A DNA stretch of 64,000 nucleotides from Bryopsis sp. KO-2023 (GCA_030272585.1 BSYQ01000007.1:2050001-2114000); one strand, 5' to 3'; shown: positions 35,201-44,966, counted from the stretch's first letter. Program-made: numbers and translations. Notes: generated from the letters alone by a model not told the origin.

Positions 35201-37520
35201 CCAACTCATCCGCAAATCTGTCCTCATATTCATTCAACAAGTTTTCCAGCTCACTTGAATGAGACACAGATGGAAGGGATTCAGTTTCGGGTACCCCAGG
35301 TTCCTCCCCCTCAACAGAGTGCGGGACCGCCCGAACCAACACAAGAAAAGGTGAAAGCGAAGATTTCTTCAACCGCCGTTTCACTTGTGAGACACTCAAC
35401 AAGGGATTGATCCGTGCATTCGACGGAGTAGGGGCACGCAACGCCAAATCAGGTCGTAACGTGAGTCGGTTTCCCCGTGTGGATAGAACCGATGCACTGC
35501 CCACAGTGAAATCCATCAGAACTCGGTGATTGCGTAACCACACATCCCCAAGGTACAAATCAAAATGCTTGGCAGTGATCACTTGACACTCGATTTTCAT
35601 CCGCAAGCCTTGCATCCGCAAGTTAATCGAGGTGACCCCAACAACATGTAAGGGACTGCCATCAGCCATCTCAACTTGTTGACCTTGTGTACACCTGTAA
35701 CTCAGCCCTATGCTTTCGCAGTAGTGCTTCGAGATATAGGCCAAGCCAGCGGCGCCAGAGTCTAACAAGACTTGACCAGGAGAACCAGAGATTAATGCTT
35801 TAAAGGACATTGACATCTGATGATTATGATCCTCTTCCGATACCCCTCCAGGTAACGAAGCGACTGGTGGATCATAATAGATATCAACGGGCCAAAGCAA
35901 ACCTGGTGCTTTTCCGCTACCATGAGCAAACAATTTTGCTCCTTTTCGGTACTGCGCAATCAATCGCATTTTCCCGATTTCTTTGATCTTCACCGCCATG
36001 TTGTGAGGAATCAACACGCAGCAACTGGTGGTAGAAGGTGATTCTGTCTTGCCATTCAAATAATGTTGCATATACTCATGCACATTCTTTCGTCCAGGAT
36101 CCATCCAAACATGATGTCCTGTTACTGACGATGCAAGAAATTTTTCTCCTGTACGAAACTCTTTACACAACGCAAAGTTCACATCGTTTGTAGACGAGTC
36201 TAAAGTAAACTCTCTACTTGCTTCTTGCAAACGATGAAATTCCGTATCCAAGAGTCGCATCCCAGAGACGCAATCTTTCTCTGGCACCTTCTCTTTCTCA
36301 CTCAGAAGTACATGATTTTGGACGTCCCCAATGGGATCGACGACCATCTCATCCTCTTCTTGAGTTCCACTCTCATTTCTATCAACAGACACAACCTGGT
36401 CAGGATTCGTCTTTGATGAAATGGTTTGTTCGGGTTCCAACATATCTGCATCCACTGGATCAGATTTTTCTGTGGCATGTTCCACAACTGTTGGAAATAC
36501 TTCATTCCCGAAACAAGCAAACACACCTTTGCTTACCGTTCCAAAATCACACACGTGACCCGGTTGGTATGGTGCACCGCACTTGAAACACAAACTGGCT
36601 GCTCTACGCCTCTCGAGTTCCTTCGGACTCAAGCCAAAAGAGCGTTTCTCATTTCCCCGACGCATCCGCGTTGGTTGAGAATCACCGCCACGACCTGGTG
36701 TGAAAGCCGGAGTCGATCGAAACTTCTTTCGACTATTCGACCCTCTGCTCTTTTCGTTTGTTTCATTGCGTTTATTGCTCTTCTTGTCCTCTTCGTCACT
36801 CTTCTGTGACAACACTGGCGTTCGCTCATCGTGCGAAACCCCTTTTGCCAACACATGAGATCGGAAATCCTCATACGAGGTCCATTCCTTTCCCGAAGTA
36901 TCCGTTGCAACCGCTTCTTTCAACACACTGTGCAAGTTGCGGTGTAAGAACCAAATCTTGGTGATATCATCCACCTTGGTCTTACGCAGGGTAAAGTATG
37001 TGTCCATCTGACGAACATACTCTCCAGTGTCACATTTCCGATTGATATGGTCCCTGAATGTGGCTAGTTTTTGAGTTATGGCATACTCTGTTGCCAACTC
37101 ACCAAAACTACCATCATCCATGGCGGTACACATATCCTCCCACGATAGGGCACCTTGGGACACACTGTCCTCACCCACACGTGCAATGAGGTGTTTGATC
37201 CCCTTGGGACCCAAATAGGTTGGACCTATTTTACCCCACTCGGAACGAGGCACACCCTCAGCAATCCAGAAAATTTCTAAGGTCACCTTGTGCTCAGCCC
37301 ATGGACATTGTCCATCGAACTTGTCCGGTTTTCCAACCGCGGACCTTTTAGCACCTCTGCGGCTTTCGACCTCTTTCTGAAAATTTTCTTGCTGGGTTCT
37401 CAATAAAACCAACTCCCTTTGCAACTCTGCAACTGTGGGAGCTACCATTTCTGGCTCCTCGGTCTGACCTCCGACCAAGTCTTGAACCTCAAGGCCAGTA
37501 GACCCCTCTGGTTGAGCCAT
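32286..37520 (-). CDS. Ty3-C Gag-Pol polyprotein (1744 aa) with chromodomain
   Basis: The first ATG is at 37520 (MAQPEGSTGLEVQ); the frame extends slightly further only from a GTG. Gag and Pol are fused in one frame. A capsid-like region is followed by a plant-chromovirus-type zinc knuckle near residue 310 (CFKCGAPYQPGHVC), protease LLDSGAAG, RT with YLDDILVF (about residue 945), RNase H (VIADASDYAIGAIL), integrase zinc domain (CDSCQRNKHR) and DDE core (SMDLITDLP, ISDRDTRWTS, TDGQTE), and a C-terminal chromodomain (YLVKWLGY...WEPEANL). No stop or frameshift is seen. The layout matches autonomous chromoviruses. Confidence 0.95.
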   Translation of the reverse strand: MAQPEGSTGLEVQDLVGGQTEEPEMVAPTVAELQRELVLLRTQQENFQKEVESRRGAKRSAVGKPDKFDGQCPWAEHKVTLEIFWIAEGVPRSEWGKIGPTYLGPKGIKHLIARVGEDSVSQGALSWEDMCTAMDDGSFGELATEYAITQKLATFRDHINRKCDTGEYVRQMDTYFTLRKTKVDDITKIWFLHRNLHSVLKEAVATDTSGKEWTSYEDFRSHVLAKGVSHDERTPVLSQKSDEEDKKSNKRNETNEKSRGSNSRKKFRSTPAFTPGRGGDSQPTRMRRGNEKRSFGLSPKELERRRAASLCFKCGAPYQPGHVCDFGTVSKGVFACFGNEVFPTVVEHATEKSDPVDADMLEPEQTISSKTNPDQVVSVDRNESGTQEEDEMVVDPIGDVQNHVLLSEKEKVPEKDCVSGMRLLDTEFHRLQEASREFTLDSSTNDVNFALCKEFRTGEKFLASSVTGHHVWMDPGRKNVHEYMQHYLNGKTESPSTTSCCVLIPHNMAVKIKEIGKMRLIAQYRKGAKLFAHGSGKAPGLLWPVDIYYDPPVASLPGGVSEEDHNHQMSMSFKALISGSPGQVLLDSGAAGLAYISKHYCESIGLSYRCTQGQQVEMADGSPLHVVGVTSINLRMQGLRMKIECQVITAKHFDLYLGDVWLRNHRVLMDFTVGSASVLSTRGNRLTLRPDLALRAPTPSNARINPLLSVSQVKRRLKKSSLSPFLVLVRAVPHSVEGEEPGVPETESLPSVSHSSELENLLNEYEDRFADELAECPPAREEDAAIDLIPGAKPVHRPMFRYTPEERKEIEEQIADMLRKGLVKPSCSPWGAPILFVPKPDGSRRMCVDYRGLNKLTIRNQYPLPRIDDLLDQLQGAKFFSALDLKAGYWQLRVKEPDQPKTAFKTPFGLYEYRVLPMGLCNAPAIFQTWMNRVFTGMIGKSVLIYLDDILVFSKTPEEHVQHLRAVMERLREHKVFLKKSKCDFFKNELHYLGFVVNQDGITVDTRKTAKVFEWPVPKDVSELRSFLGLSNYFRRFVQGYSKLVAPLTNLLRKGKEWSWTEDCQRAFQGVKESLTNAPCLAMPNFDKDFEVIADASDYAIGAILLQEGHPIAFESRKLSGAQLNWSTGDKEMFAVVHALKLWRCYLDVRMFKVVCDHQPNTYFHSQETLSRRSARWLEVLQGFRFEWEYRPGRTNVADPLSRYPSYSQQIGILSELGGGQKRPTWKGDPSSPRTGTSVLSDRILEGLAQDEWFETSEVAAHGCHYDSGLCWNGARVVVPDWDGLRQEILIGSHESVYAGHFGIRKTQRAVLKHFWWPDVEGDIANFVKGCDSCQRNKHRRGKVPGPLQPLRIPDGRWESVSMDLITDLPKSGSSGFDAIIVFVDRLTKMVRCVATHTTCDAVESARLFVGEVFRSHGLPKTLISDRDTRWTSKFFTELCRTLGVNQALSTAFHPQTDGQTEAMNRVLEDTLRHFVGPRQNDWSDLLPVVEFAMNNSKSMATDETPFFLNYGRDPWTPLTVQLPTRGSGDQGGTSKTQMGVPAVKKMTEDIREAIVKAKRCLEAAQQRMKSYADARRRPVDVQVGDMVLLDARHIKLKHPGRRKLLPRWLGPFRVLEGVQKRRSMAEQVAFRLELPGSLPIHPVFHASLLKRYWKHGRTQPPPPPVEIEGELEYEVEKLLDYREVKTGRRVIPQYLVKWLGYSHEHNSWEPEANLENARDMIEEYKKPTLVPLKQVRRSRRLRS

Positions 37521-38188
37521 TTCCTCACACCTTCTATTGACCAAATAAAAGGGAAACTCACTCACTGAAGCTCTCCAAGCACTTCAGTACAACTGTACTC
37601 TTTCCACCATCCAAGACACAACTGCCCTTGGTATGCTATGTAGCACTAAGGCTTCTCGAGAGCACACACACACACACACTAGAGCTCTCTAGGGTCTTGA
37701 TCTTAGCTCAAGGAGAATAAATCTCAGCAACCCCAGTCACAGCCCTCACAAATGTCTGTGGGTTTCCAGAAAAAACCTCAGCCCACTTGTACTTGCTTAA
37801 CCACCCAAAAGAAAACACCCCTTTGAGTAGCAACAAGCCCTATGGACCCAAACAAGCACACAGCACCACCAAAACTCTCCAACACTTGTCTTAGGGTACT
37901 TGACCTGACCCTTACCCTAACCTAGGGTAAACCACTCAGGAAAAGTGAAAACAACCCAAGCGTTCCTTCGCGAACTCAAACGAAACCTTATAGGCCACCC
38001 TGAAAAACGTCAGGATCTTCAAACGGCCATAACTCTCTCGTCTGAACTCCGATAACCTAGCGACAAAATGTTCTGGAAAGCTCTTTTTCTGTAGATACTT
38101 TTTGCAACCTTGGAATCCCAATTCCGATACGTGTGCGAGCTGTAGCAGCCAAAAACGTGCGCTTATCGTCACTTGCTCCGAAACCAAC

Positions 38189-38429
38189 TGTTTAGAACCT
38201 CTCCTGCGCGACCTTGTCGCCCAAAAGAAGCCCCTTGGACAGCCCCTTGAAGTCCTTTAACCCTCCAACCCCATGGGTCCCATCAACCACGTGGAGGAAC
38301 CTAGCAAGCTAGGCGGACACCCTGTCCAGTCACATCACCCATCAGGGGGATGTGACATCGACCACCCACTACACCACGCCACCCACGTGGCTAGTGGAGG
38401 CGGCACACTCAGGCAAGGAGGGCATAACA
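38189..38429 (-). repeat. Ty3-C 5' LTR
   Basis: A 241-bp LTR whose right edge abuts TSD ACTTC and hAT-1 sequence. The PBS lies immediately to its left on the minus strand. Confidence 0.95.
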
Positions 38430-38518
38430 ACTTCGCTCCCTGTTCAACTTCACCGCACCGTGCGCCTTTGTATCGTGGTATCTTGTTGTTGTCTCGCCTG
38501 CAGTGCTGATCGATTGCG

Positions 38519-40227
38519 ATGTACGTGGAACTCAAAGCACGGCAGTATGTCGTGAGGCTCCGGAACAGGCTCCAAAACCGAACAGACCTGTTCCAGCCCG
38601 GGACGGTGGTAGATCGGGATGCCGCCGAGGTGGTGTTCCGGCATTTGACGTCGCTTAACACGTATTTTGGTCTGGAAAATGTAAGTGTATGCTGCCTGCT
38701 ATCTGCTGCGCTGTTTCTGTTTCGAATGTTTTGACTTAGGGTTACTGTTACTTGTCTTCCTAGGCTCTGTTCTGGAAAGCTGCATCCGCCCTGGACAGCG
38801 CTGCGGGAAGCGAAGACGAACTTTTCTTGCGAGCGTACCGAGCGGGCAACCCCCCTGAAAGGCGCATCGACCCCATACTCGATTCCATTCAGGTGACACC
38901 TCCAGGACTGACCAGGAAGGGGAGCACCAACCTGGGGGACATGGAATACCCCTACATGGTGCCTACAGGTGAGCAGTCCAGCATCAGGTTCAAATTAGGT
39001 TGTTTTTCTCTCTGCCCTCTCATTCACATTCTGTCTTTTGCAGAACTCCTTCGTGATCGCCAGCTATTGCCTCATCTGGACCAGCTCAGAGAGGAGGTTG
39101 CAACCATGCACGAGGTTGATCTAGATCTGAGCAGAACGTTCGACTGGAGCATCGAAGCTGCAAGTCTTCCAGCACCTGATCCTGCACAAGAGATTTTGCC
39201 TGAAGCTACACTTCCAACCGCAGATGAACCTGAATCTGAACCTGAACCTGAGGGATCCTCTGAGCAGCTGCCGGAAAACCCGTGGAGTATGACGGACGAG
39301 GAGTCTGTTTATGAACCTGAACCTGTGCTTCACCCTGGTGGAAGAGGCTCCCCCCCAAACATGTTTAGACCTGCTGGAGCTGGTGGAAGAGGGCCACCCC
39401 CCAATCTGTTCAGACCCGCTGAAGCTGGTGGAAGAGGGCCACCCCCCAATCTGTTCAGACCCGCTGAAGCTGGTGGAAGAGGGCCACCCCCCAATCTGTT
39501 CAGAGCTGCTGAAGCTGGTGGAAGAGGGCCACCCCCAAACATGTTCAGAGCTGCTGAAGCTGGTGGAAGAGGGCCACCCCCAAACATGTTCAGAGCTGCT
39601 GAAGCTGGTGGAAGGGGGAATGTTGGTGGATGGGAATTCGGGGGAGGCGGCAGGAACAGGAACAGAGCAGGTCAGGGTGGTCAGGGTGGTCAGGGTGGTC
39701 AGGGTGGTCAGGGTGGTCAGGGTGGCCAGGGTGGTCAGGGTGGTCATGGTGGTCAGAGGCAGGCAAACCCCAGACCCCCATTGATGGACAGGTGGCCAAT
39801 GGATTTTGATGGACAACCTTGCATCAACGACAGTGAGGGGTACCCTCGGCGCAGGCAGGCCCCCTTGCGAAGGATCATGTCTGAACGGAGCAGGGAATAG
39901 CGCAGAACTGCCCAGCGAGAGAGAGCCAACATGCAGACGGAGTACGCCTTCTTCCCCGACTTCACCATCCAATTCCCGATAACCTTCGCCTCCATGCCCC
40001 ATCTGAATCAGTTCGTGCAAAACGTGTATCTGCAGAACTGTTACGCTCTCCACAGAGTCCGTGAAGGCCTCTTCCACCATCAGACCCGTTTGGAGGACCG
40101 AAACGTAATGAGGGACCTGGATACTGGCTCGGTCGACTTTGCACCGATCCCTGAAGACCGCACACGTGTGTATCGGGTCAGGGTTGGACCGGATGGGAGG
40201 TTGGTGGAGGAGGAGGAGCCAAATTAA
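38519..40227 (+). CDS. hAT-1 accessory protein gene, unrecognised, with an in-frame TAG
   Basis: Predicted exons are 38519-38680, 38764-38968 and 39044-39900, giving 407 aa; both introns are GT-AG and phases agree. The TAG at 39898-39900 is in frame with a further 108 residues ending at 40227 (FFPDFTIQFPITFASM and later VYRVRVGPDGRLVEEEE), so the intact ancestor was probably longer. The N-terminal part is helical and charged with no known motif. The middle has about six 15-residue repeats (GGRGPPPNLFRPAEA type), followed by GGQ tripeptide repeats and an Arg-rich stretch, suggesting a disordered, RNA- or protein-binding segment. It sits within the TIRs and converges with the transposase. Ty3-C inserted about 85 bp upstream of the ATG, probably damaging its promoter. 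Confidence 0.7.
39350..39765. repeat. coding minisatellites in the accessory gene
   Basis: A 45-bp unit (15 residues ending in PPPNLFRPAEA-type sequence) is repeated about six times, then a 9-bp unit encoding GGQ is repeated about ten times. All units keep the frame. Confidence 0.9.
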
Positions 40228-40239
40228 ATAACCTGTTTT

Positions 40240-40680
40240 GAGTCACCATAAACAGAGGGTTATCTGTTATCTGTTATCTGTTTTTTGATTCACGTAATGA
40301 ACCATGAACCAGTCTGGGATCTGTTATCTGTTTTTTGATTCACGTAATGAACCATGAACCAGTCTGGTATCTGTTATCTGTTTTTTGATTCACGTAATGA
40401 ACCATGAACCATGAACAGAGGGTTATTTGTGTGGGCTGAATCAGTGCTGGAATCTGTGGAACCTCTGAAACTTTTTGTTTTGTTTGAGTCATGTAATGAA
40501 CCATGAACCATGAACAGAGGGTTATTTGTGTGGGCTGAATCAGTGTTGGAATCTGTGGAACCTCTGAAACTTTTTGTTTTGTTTGAGTCATGCAATGAAC
40601 CATGAACCATAAACAGAGGGTTATCTGTGTGGGCTGAATCAGTGCTGGAATCTGTGGAAACCTCTGAAACTTTTTACCAA
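40240..40680. repeat. tandem repeats between the two convergent hAT-1 genes
   Basis: About three copies of a 60-bp unit (TATCTGTTTTTTGATTCACG...AACCATGAACC) are followed by about three copies of a 100-bp unit (ACAGAGGGTTAT-TGTGTGGG...CTCTGAAACTTTTTG). They share the AACCATGAACC segment. The position suggests overlapping 3' ends of both transcripts. Confidence 0.85.
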
Positions 40681-40899
40681 GCATTCAAAAAAGTTTGGAT
40701 TACATACCCATACCAAAACAAACAAAACTCGGGGCAAATCACACCAGGTCAAGATGCAGATTGTCTGATCCATACCCAGCACCCCAAACAGAGAACATAC
40801 CCGGCACCCCAAACCAAAAAAAGGAGAGTTCCTCCGAAACAGGAGGGTTCTGAATCAGACTGCAGATTGTCCCACACAATCAAACAAAAGCAGTTCAGG

Positions 40900-43236
40900 T
40901 CATGCCCTGAACAGATGCAGATTGTCCCGGAGCACGGTCAGTTGGTTGACCTTGCTCTCCTCCATCGCCCTCCTGCGCTTGTTCAGCTGGTGGCCATTGA
41001 CACTGAACATCCGCTCAACCGAGGCGCTGGAGGCTGGGATGCAGAGATACTCGGCAGCCAGGATCGAAACTGTTGGGTATGCCGCCTGGTGTACCCTCCA
41101 CCAGTCCAGAACAGATGAAGTGCTCTGAATAACCCTCCTGACCCCACAATATCGCTCCCACTCATCAGAATTAGAACCGCCCGTAGCAGATGGAGGAGGG
41201 CACACACTGAGCCAGTCCCGTTCGAGATTTTCCTTTTTCTTTTTTTTTCCCTCTCTGCCTTCCCCCGGATTGTCAACACCTCTGTAATCTGATCGCAGCC
41301 GGATCTCCTTCAGCAGAGTCACGCACTCTTGCAGCACATCTGAAACCCACAGATCAGGTCTGCTGAATTGCTTCCTCAAGCAAGGAAAGCGCCCTGGGGT
41401 GCCCCACAAATACCGATTCACCTCAGCGTCTTCGAGTGATAGTTTGGTCGGATCCAGATGCTGCATGCACCCGACGGCCAGGAGCCATGCGGGATCGTCA
41501 AATTCATGGTCCATGACTGTGCGGAGCACATCTCTGAAGTCTATCACATCCGGTTCCTCGATGTTCATGGCATCTACCGCAGCGCTGATCCGAGCCATGA
41601 GCATCAGGACGGCACTCCCCGTCACCTTCTTTTCTGCCTCCAGTACCTTGGTTGCTTCCTTGTATGGCCTCAGAACCAGGTACAGTTCCAGCAGCACTTT
41701 CCATTCTTGGGGGTTGATATTGTATTGGGGGGGAAGGAGGGGAAAGAGCTGGATCAGATCGGGTTTCAAAATCAACAATCGATGCAACATGTACCAGATG
41801 CTGTTCCACCTAGTCTCCACCGCCAAGGTCAGTCTGAGAACCTTGTCAGATCTGCGGACAGGTCCTGGGCAGTCTTCTGCCTCCTCCACGTCGTCTCCAT
41901 CATCGGGACATGCGTCTTCATCACTTGAATATATTTCCTGTGATGTGGGGTCGTCCTGTTCCTGGCTCTGATGGTCGTTTTGATTAGATTCCTCTTGTGC
42001 ATCCTCCAGAAGTTCATCCTCATCAACTTGAGATGGACCGGGGCTCTCACCAAGCCCACCGTTGCCAATCCCAGAGGCACCCGTGGCTGTCGAGGACCGG
42101 ACCACATAAATTAACTCTTGGGGAGCAGCCTCCGCTTGTTGCCGTTCCAGATCAGCTTCTTTTCTTTTGGCTCGATCGATCTGAATCTGTTTCAGCTTTT
42201 CCCAATGAGTGGATGCACCCATCACTGTTCTGCACAGATCGTGTACTTTGGCCACAAGGTCGTTCACGCTTTGGGGGGCATTTTTCAGACCCTTCTTTAC
42301 CCCCAAATTTATTCTGTGTGTCCCGCACCCGTGCCAATCGTAACTGTAGTTCATTTCACATGCTGCCCCCATTCTGGACTCGTGATCGGTAACGATGCTG
42401 GCCTGATATCCGGTCAGATCAAAGTCCTCCCTGATCTCGTTCATTTTTGTGCAAATGTCCACAGCAGTTGCGGTACCCTCCATTTCCCAGGTCCCGAGAC
42501 TGATCCGCTTGAGTTCGAACAGATCCTGTTCCGGGTCCCGGTGTATGTAGACAGCCCCCATCGCGAACCAATGCTTGGGCTGCTGAGACCAACCATCAGC
42601 AACAAAGCATGGTCGGAATCTGCTCAGATCCATATCCTTCATCTTTTTTTTAAGCCTGTTGGAGGACAGTCCGACCTGGTGAGACATGGATTTCGCTGAT
42701 AGAGGCGGAGCAGATGCGTTCAGTTGAGTGCACATGTCTCGGAAGTGCTGATCTTCCACTGTCCTGAAGGGGGCCCCGACGCTGACCAGATAGCACATAA
42801 CCTTGTGCCGGTACGACTGGAACTCCCGGGTAGTAGGTCCCCATTTAGACACAAACGGGAGTGTTTTCTGGGTCCCAAAAGAACTGATCCGACCCCCTTG
42901 TGTGCCTGTTTTCATGTCCTGATCATTTTGCGTTTTCAAATGGCAGCCCTCAAAGCCTTCCGCGACAGCGATTTCCATTTCGGAACTGATCCGGATACCG
43001 TGTTTGGCCGCATGATTCAAAAGGGGGATCCTGCCTCCCTTCACCCATGACAATTGTTCATGACAGATTCTGCACGACACCACCTTTCTGCCCCGATCAT
43101 CCTTATACACCAGGATCTTGCCTTCTGGACTGCTGACATACATCTTGTCAACCCATGTGTTACTTCTCCGAACAGGAATCACAGGAGGGCTTGCACCCAG
43201 TTCCAGCAGATCAGCTTCCTTTCCATTTCTGTTCAC
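40900..43236 (-). CDS. hAT transposase (BED finger, hATC)
   Basis: A 778-codon frame that begins without an ATG. A CAG acceptor precedes 43236, so an upstream exon is likely, possibly starting at ATG 43578 (MGRHGKRKALV). It contains a BED-type zinc finger (CRICHEQL...HAAKHG, about residues 50-75), the hAT RNase H-like core with FVADGWS, IVTDHESRMGAA, the diagnostic CxxH (WHGCGTHRINLGV) and TRWNS, an acidic insert, and a C-terminal hATC dimerisation domain (YLCIPASSASVERMFSVNG). These are the hallmarks of active hAT transposases, which cut at the TIRs and generate 8-bp duplications, as observed here. No internal stop is seen. Confidence 0.93.
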   Translation of the reverse strand: MNRNGKEADLLELGASPPVIPVRRSNTWVDKMYVSSPEGKILVYKDDRGRKVVSCRICHEQLSWVKGGRIPLLNHAAKHGIRISSEMEIAVAEGFEGCHLKTQNDQDMKTGTQGGRISSFGTQKTLPFVSKWGPTTREFQSYRHKVMCYLVSVGAPFRTVEDQHFRDMCTQLNASAPPLSAKSMSHQVGLSSNRLKKKMKDMDLSRFRPCFVADGWSQQPKHWFAMGAVYIHRDPEQDLFELKRISLGTWEMEGTATAVDICTKMNEIREDFDLTGYQASIVTDHESRMGAACEMNYSYDWHGCGTHRINLGVKKGLKNAPQSVNDLVAKVHDLCRTVMGASTHWEKLKQIQIDRAKRKEADLERQQAEAAPQELIYVVRSSTATGASGIGNGGLGESPGPSQVDEDELLEDAQEESNQNDHQSQEQDDPTSQEIYSSDEDACPDDGDDVEEAEDCPGPVRRSDKVLRLTLAVETRWNSIWYMLHRLLILKPDLIQLFPLLPPQYNINPQEWKVLLELYLVLRPYKEATKVLEAEKKVTGSAVLMLMARISAAVDAMNIEEPDVIDFRDVLRTVMDHEFDDPAWLLAVGCMQHLDPTKLSLEDAEVNRYLWGTPGRFPCLRKQFSRPDLWVSDVLQECVTLLKEIRLRSDYRGVDNPGEGREGKKKKKENLERDWLSVCPPPSATGGSNSDEWERYCGVRRVIQSTSSVLDWWRVHQAAYPTVSILAAEYLCIPASSASVERMFSVNGHQLNKRRRAMEESKVNQLTVLRDNLHLFRA

Positions 43237-43679
43237 TGCAGGGCAGGGCAGGACAGGACAAACACCTCATAAAAGCAGAACCAGAACAACTGGAGAAAGC
43301 ACAAGCACCTCACACAATCCAACAAGGGAACACCTCACCCCCCCACAAAACCATAAGAGTACAACAAGGCGGAACAGATCAGGGAGTAACGCACTGTTGG
43401 TCAGGTCAGATGCTTGCCCCGACCCCTGCGGCCCCACGGATGGAACGCTGCCCTGGCGACGAGGTTCCAACCCCCCGCTTCCAGATCCGGTCGGAACTGG
43501 TCTCCTCTGGGACGTGTGTGGGCGTTGCCCCGACCTCGCAGGGGTGACGAGCGCTTTTCTTTTTCCATGCCGGCCCATTTCGAACGGGGCGCTGATAAGA
43601 CGTGGAGTTAAACGCTCACCAGATTAACAGCAACCGAACATGCGATGTGCCCGCGTGACTCACCTGCATCTCACCCGCG

Positions 43680-44038
43680 ATCAATGATCGGTTCTTGACG
43701 CAGACGACCCACCGATCATGATCGGTGTTGCGCCGATCATGATCGGCGCAAGCCGATTATAGTCGATCGCGCCGATCACGATCACGATCTCGATCAAGCG
43801 CCGCACCCTGTCGGCACCTGATCGGCAGTTTTTGATCGGCCGATCACGATCAGGCCGATCAAAAACTGCCGATCAAGTAGGGCGACCGATCAGATCGGTG
43901 ATCGGCCGATCTTGATCGATGATCGGCCCTGCCAGACCTGATCGGCGACCGATCAGATCGGTGATCGGCCGATCACGATTTGATCGGTCGCACTGCTTGA
44001 TCGGCGACCGATCAAATCGTGATCGGATCCATAGTATG
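43680..44038. repeat. hAT-1 right subterminal GATCGG/CCGATC array
   Basis: Dense GATC-centred palindromic motifs run up to the right TIR. The same block, inverted, forms the left end of hAT-2, including the shared TGGCAGGGCCGATCATCGAT. Confidence 0.85.
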
Positions 44039-44046
44039 CTCCCCGG

Positions 44047-44966
44047 GCGAGATTTTGGCCCCCAAAATCGCATTGAGCCGGAGTTGTGGCTTGCGAGAAA
44101 GCGCATCGGCCACAAAATTGGCTCGGCCCGGAAGATATAAAATCTTCGGCTTGATAGACTGGAACGATCCAGACTTCAACCAACGCGTTTGAGTCCGTGA
44201 AAGGACGCGCTGCTGTAGAAAATGGGTAGCTGGGAGGTGATCCGTATACACCGTAGTTCCACCAGGAGCTCCTTCCAGGTAGTGACGCCATTGGGCGAGA
44301 GCATAGGAGATGCCCAATAGTTCCCTTTCGTAGGCCGAATATTTCTGCTCGGCTGAGTTCAGGGAACGGCTCAAAAATGCAATGGGCTGATAACCTTCCT
44401 CCTTGCTGCCCTGCATTAAGGTAGCTCCTAATGCGAAGTCCGATGCATCCGTGGCAACAACATACGGCTTGGCCGGGTCCGGGATCAAGAGTACTGGGGC
44501 CGAAGTGAGTCGGTCCTTGAGCTCTTGAAACGCTGCTGTCTGGGCCGGACCCCATTCCCAGGCTTGGTCCTTCTTGACGAGCTTCTGTATGGGAGCAGCA
44601 ATCCGTGAAAACTCCCTGATGAAGCGTCGGTAGTAGGACACCATGCCCAGAAAACTCCGCACTTCCGGCACAGACTGTAGGGGCTTCCAATCTTGAATGG
44701 CTTGGGTCTTGCTGCGATGAGGGGAGATGCCGTCGGCCGAAATCCAATGCCCCACGAAATCCAGTTCTTTGACGGCGATGGAACACTTTGACGCCTTCGC
44801 ATAGAGCTGATGCTCGGCCAGCTTGTCCAGCACGAGCCGAAGGTGCTCCGCGTGTTCCTCCTCCGTTTTACTGTAGACGATGATGTCGTCCAGGAAGACC
44901 ACCAGAAACTTATCGTGGAAATCCCGGAAGAGGTCGTTCACCATCGCCATGAACTGCGGGGGTGCG
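44047..44966 (-). CDS. Ty3-B pol, middle segment: RT C-terminal half and RNase H
   Basis: It starts just inside the hAT-2 TSD with NAPPQFMAMVNDLF, has the RT catalytic FLDDIIVYSK, and RNase H (VVATDASDFALGATL...YTDHLPATHFL...VADALSRK). It ends at the hAT-1 TSD. The frame is open throughout and continuous with the segments on either side. Confidence 0.92.

Larger units (their letters stand above)
31493..38429 (-). mobile_element. Ty3-C: intact-looking Ty3/gypsy chromovirus inside hAT-1
   Basis: It has TSD ACTTC (31488-31492 and 38430-38434), two 241-bp LTRs that appear identical, a minus-strand PBS adjoining the right LTR (TGGTTTCGGAGCAAG) and a GGAGGGGGAGGAC polypurine tract adjoining the left LTR. 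One uninterrupted gag-pol frame lies within. Noncoding flanks are 31734-32285 (3') and 37521-38188 (5' leader); nothing else is recognised there. Confidence 0.97.
30979..44038. mobile_element. hAT-1: two-gene hAT transposon, itself hosting Ty3-C
   Basis: Terminal inverted repeats are CATACTATGGA at both ends, flanked by an 8-bp TSD CTCCCCGG (30971-30978, 44039-44046). The 8-bp TSD and the encoded BED/hATC transposase place it in the hAT superfamily. Excising Ty3-C and one ACTTC leaves about 6.1 kb. The ends are dense arrays of GATCGG/CCGATC motifs. Two genes point inward from the two ends and converge near 40.2-40.9 kb: an unrecognised accessory gene (plus) and the transposase (minus). Confidence 0.93.

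Noticed and set aside
39898-39900. TAG reassigned to a sense codon
   Set aside because: The CDPK ends naturally at TAG and other genes end at TAA and TGA, so the standard code fits; the in-frame TAG is better explained by mutation or readthrough.
39121-40080. Long minus-strand frame rich in TLTTL and SSSEHVWGWPSS repeats
   Set aside because: It is the complement of the accessory gene's coding minisatellites; the opposite strand has spliced, phase-consistent exons and a less biased composition outside the repeats.
43680-44038. GATC-rich repeats considered as a CRISPR-like array or centromeric satellite
   Set aside because: There are no uniform repeats with unique spacers and the organism is eukaryotic. 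The arrays stop exactly at hAT TIRs and recur in hAT-2, so they are transposon ends.
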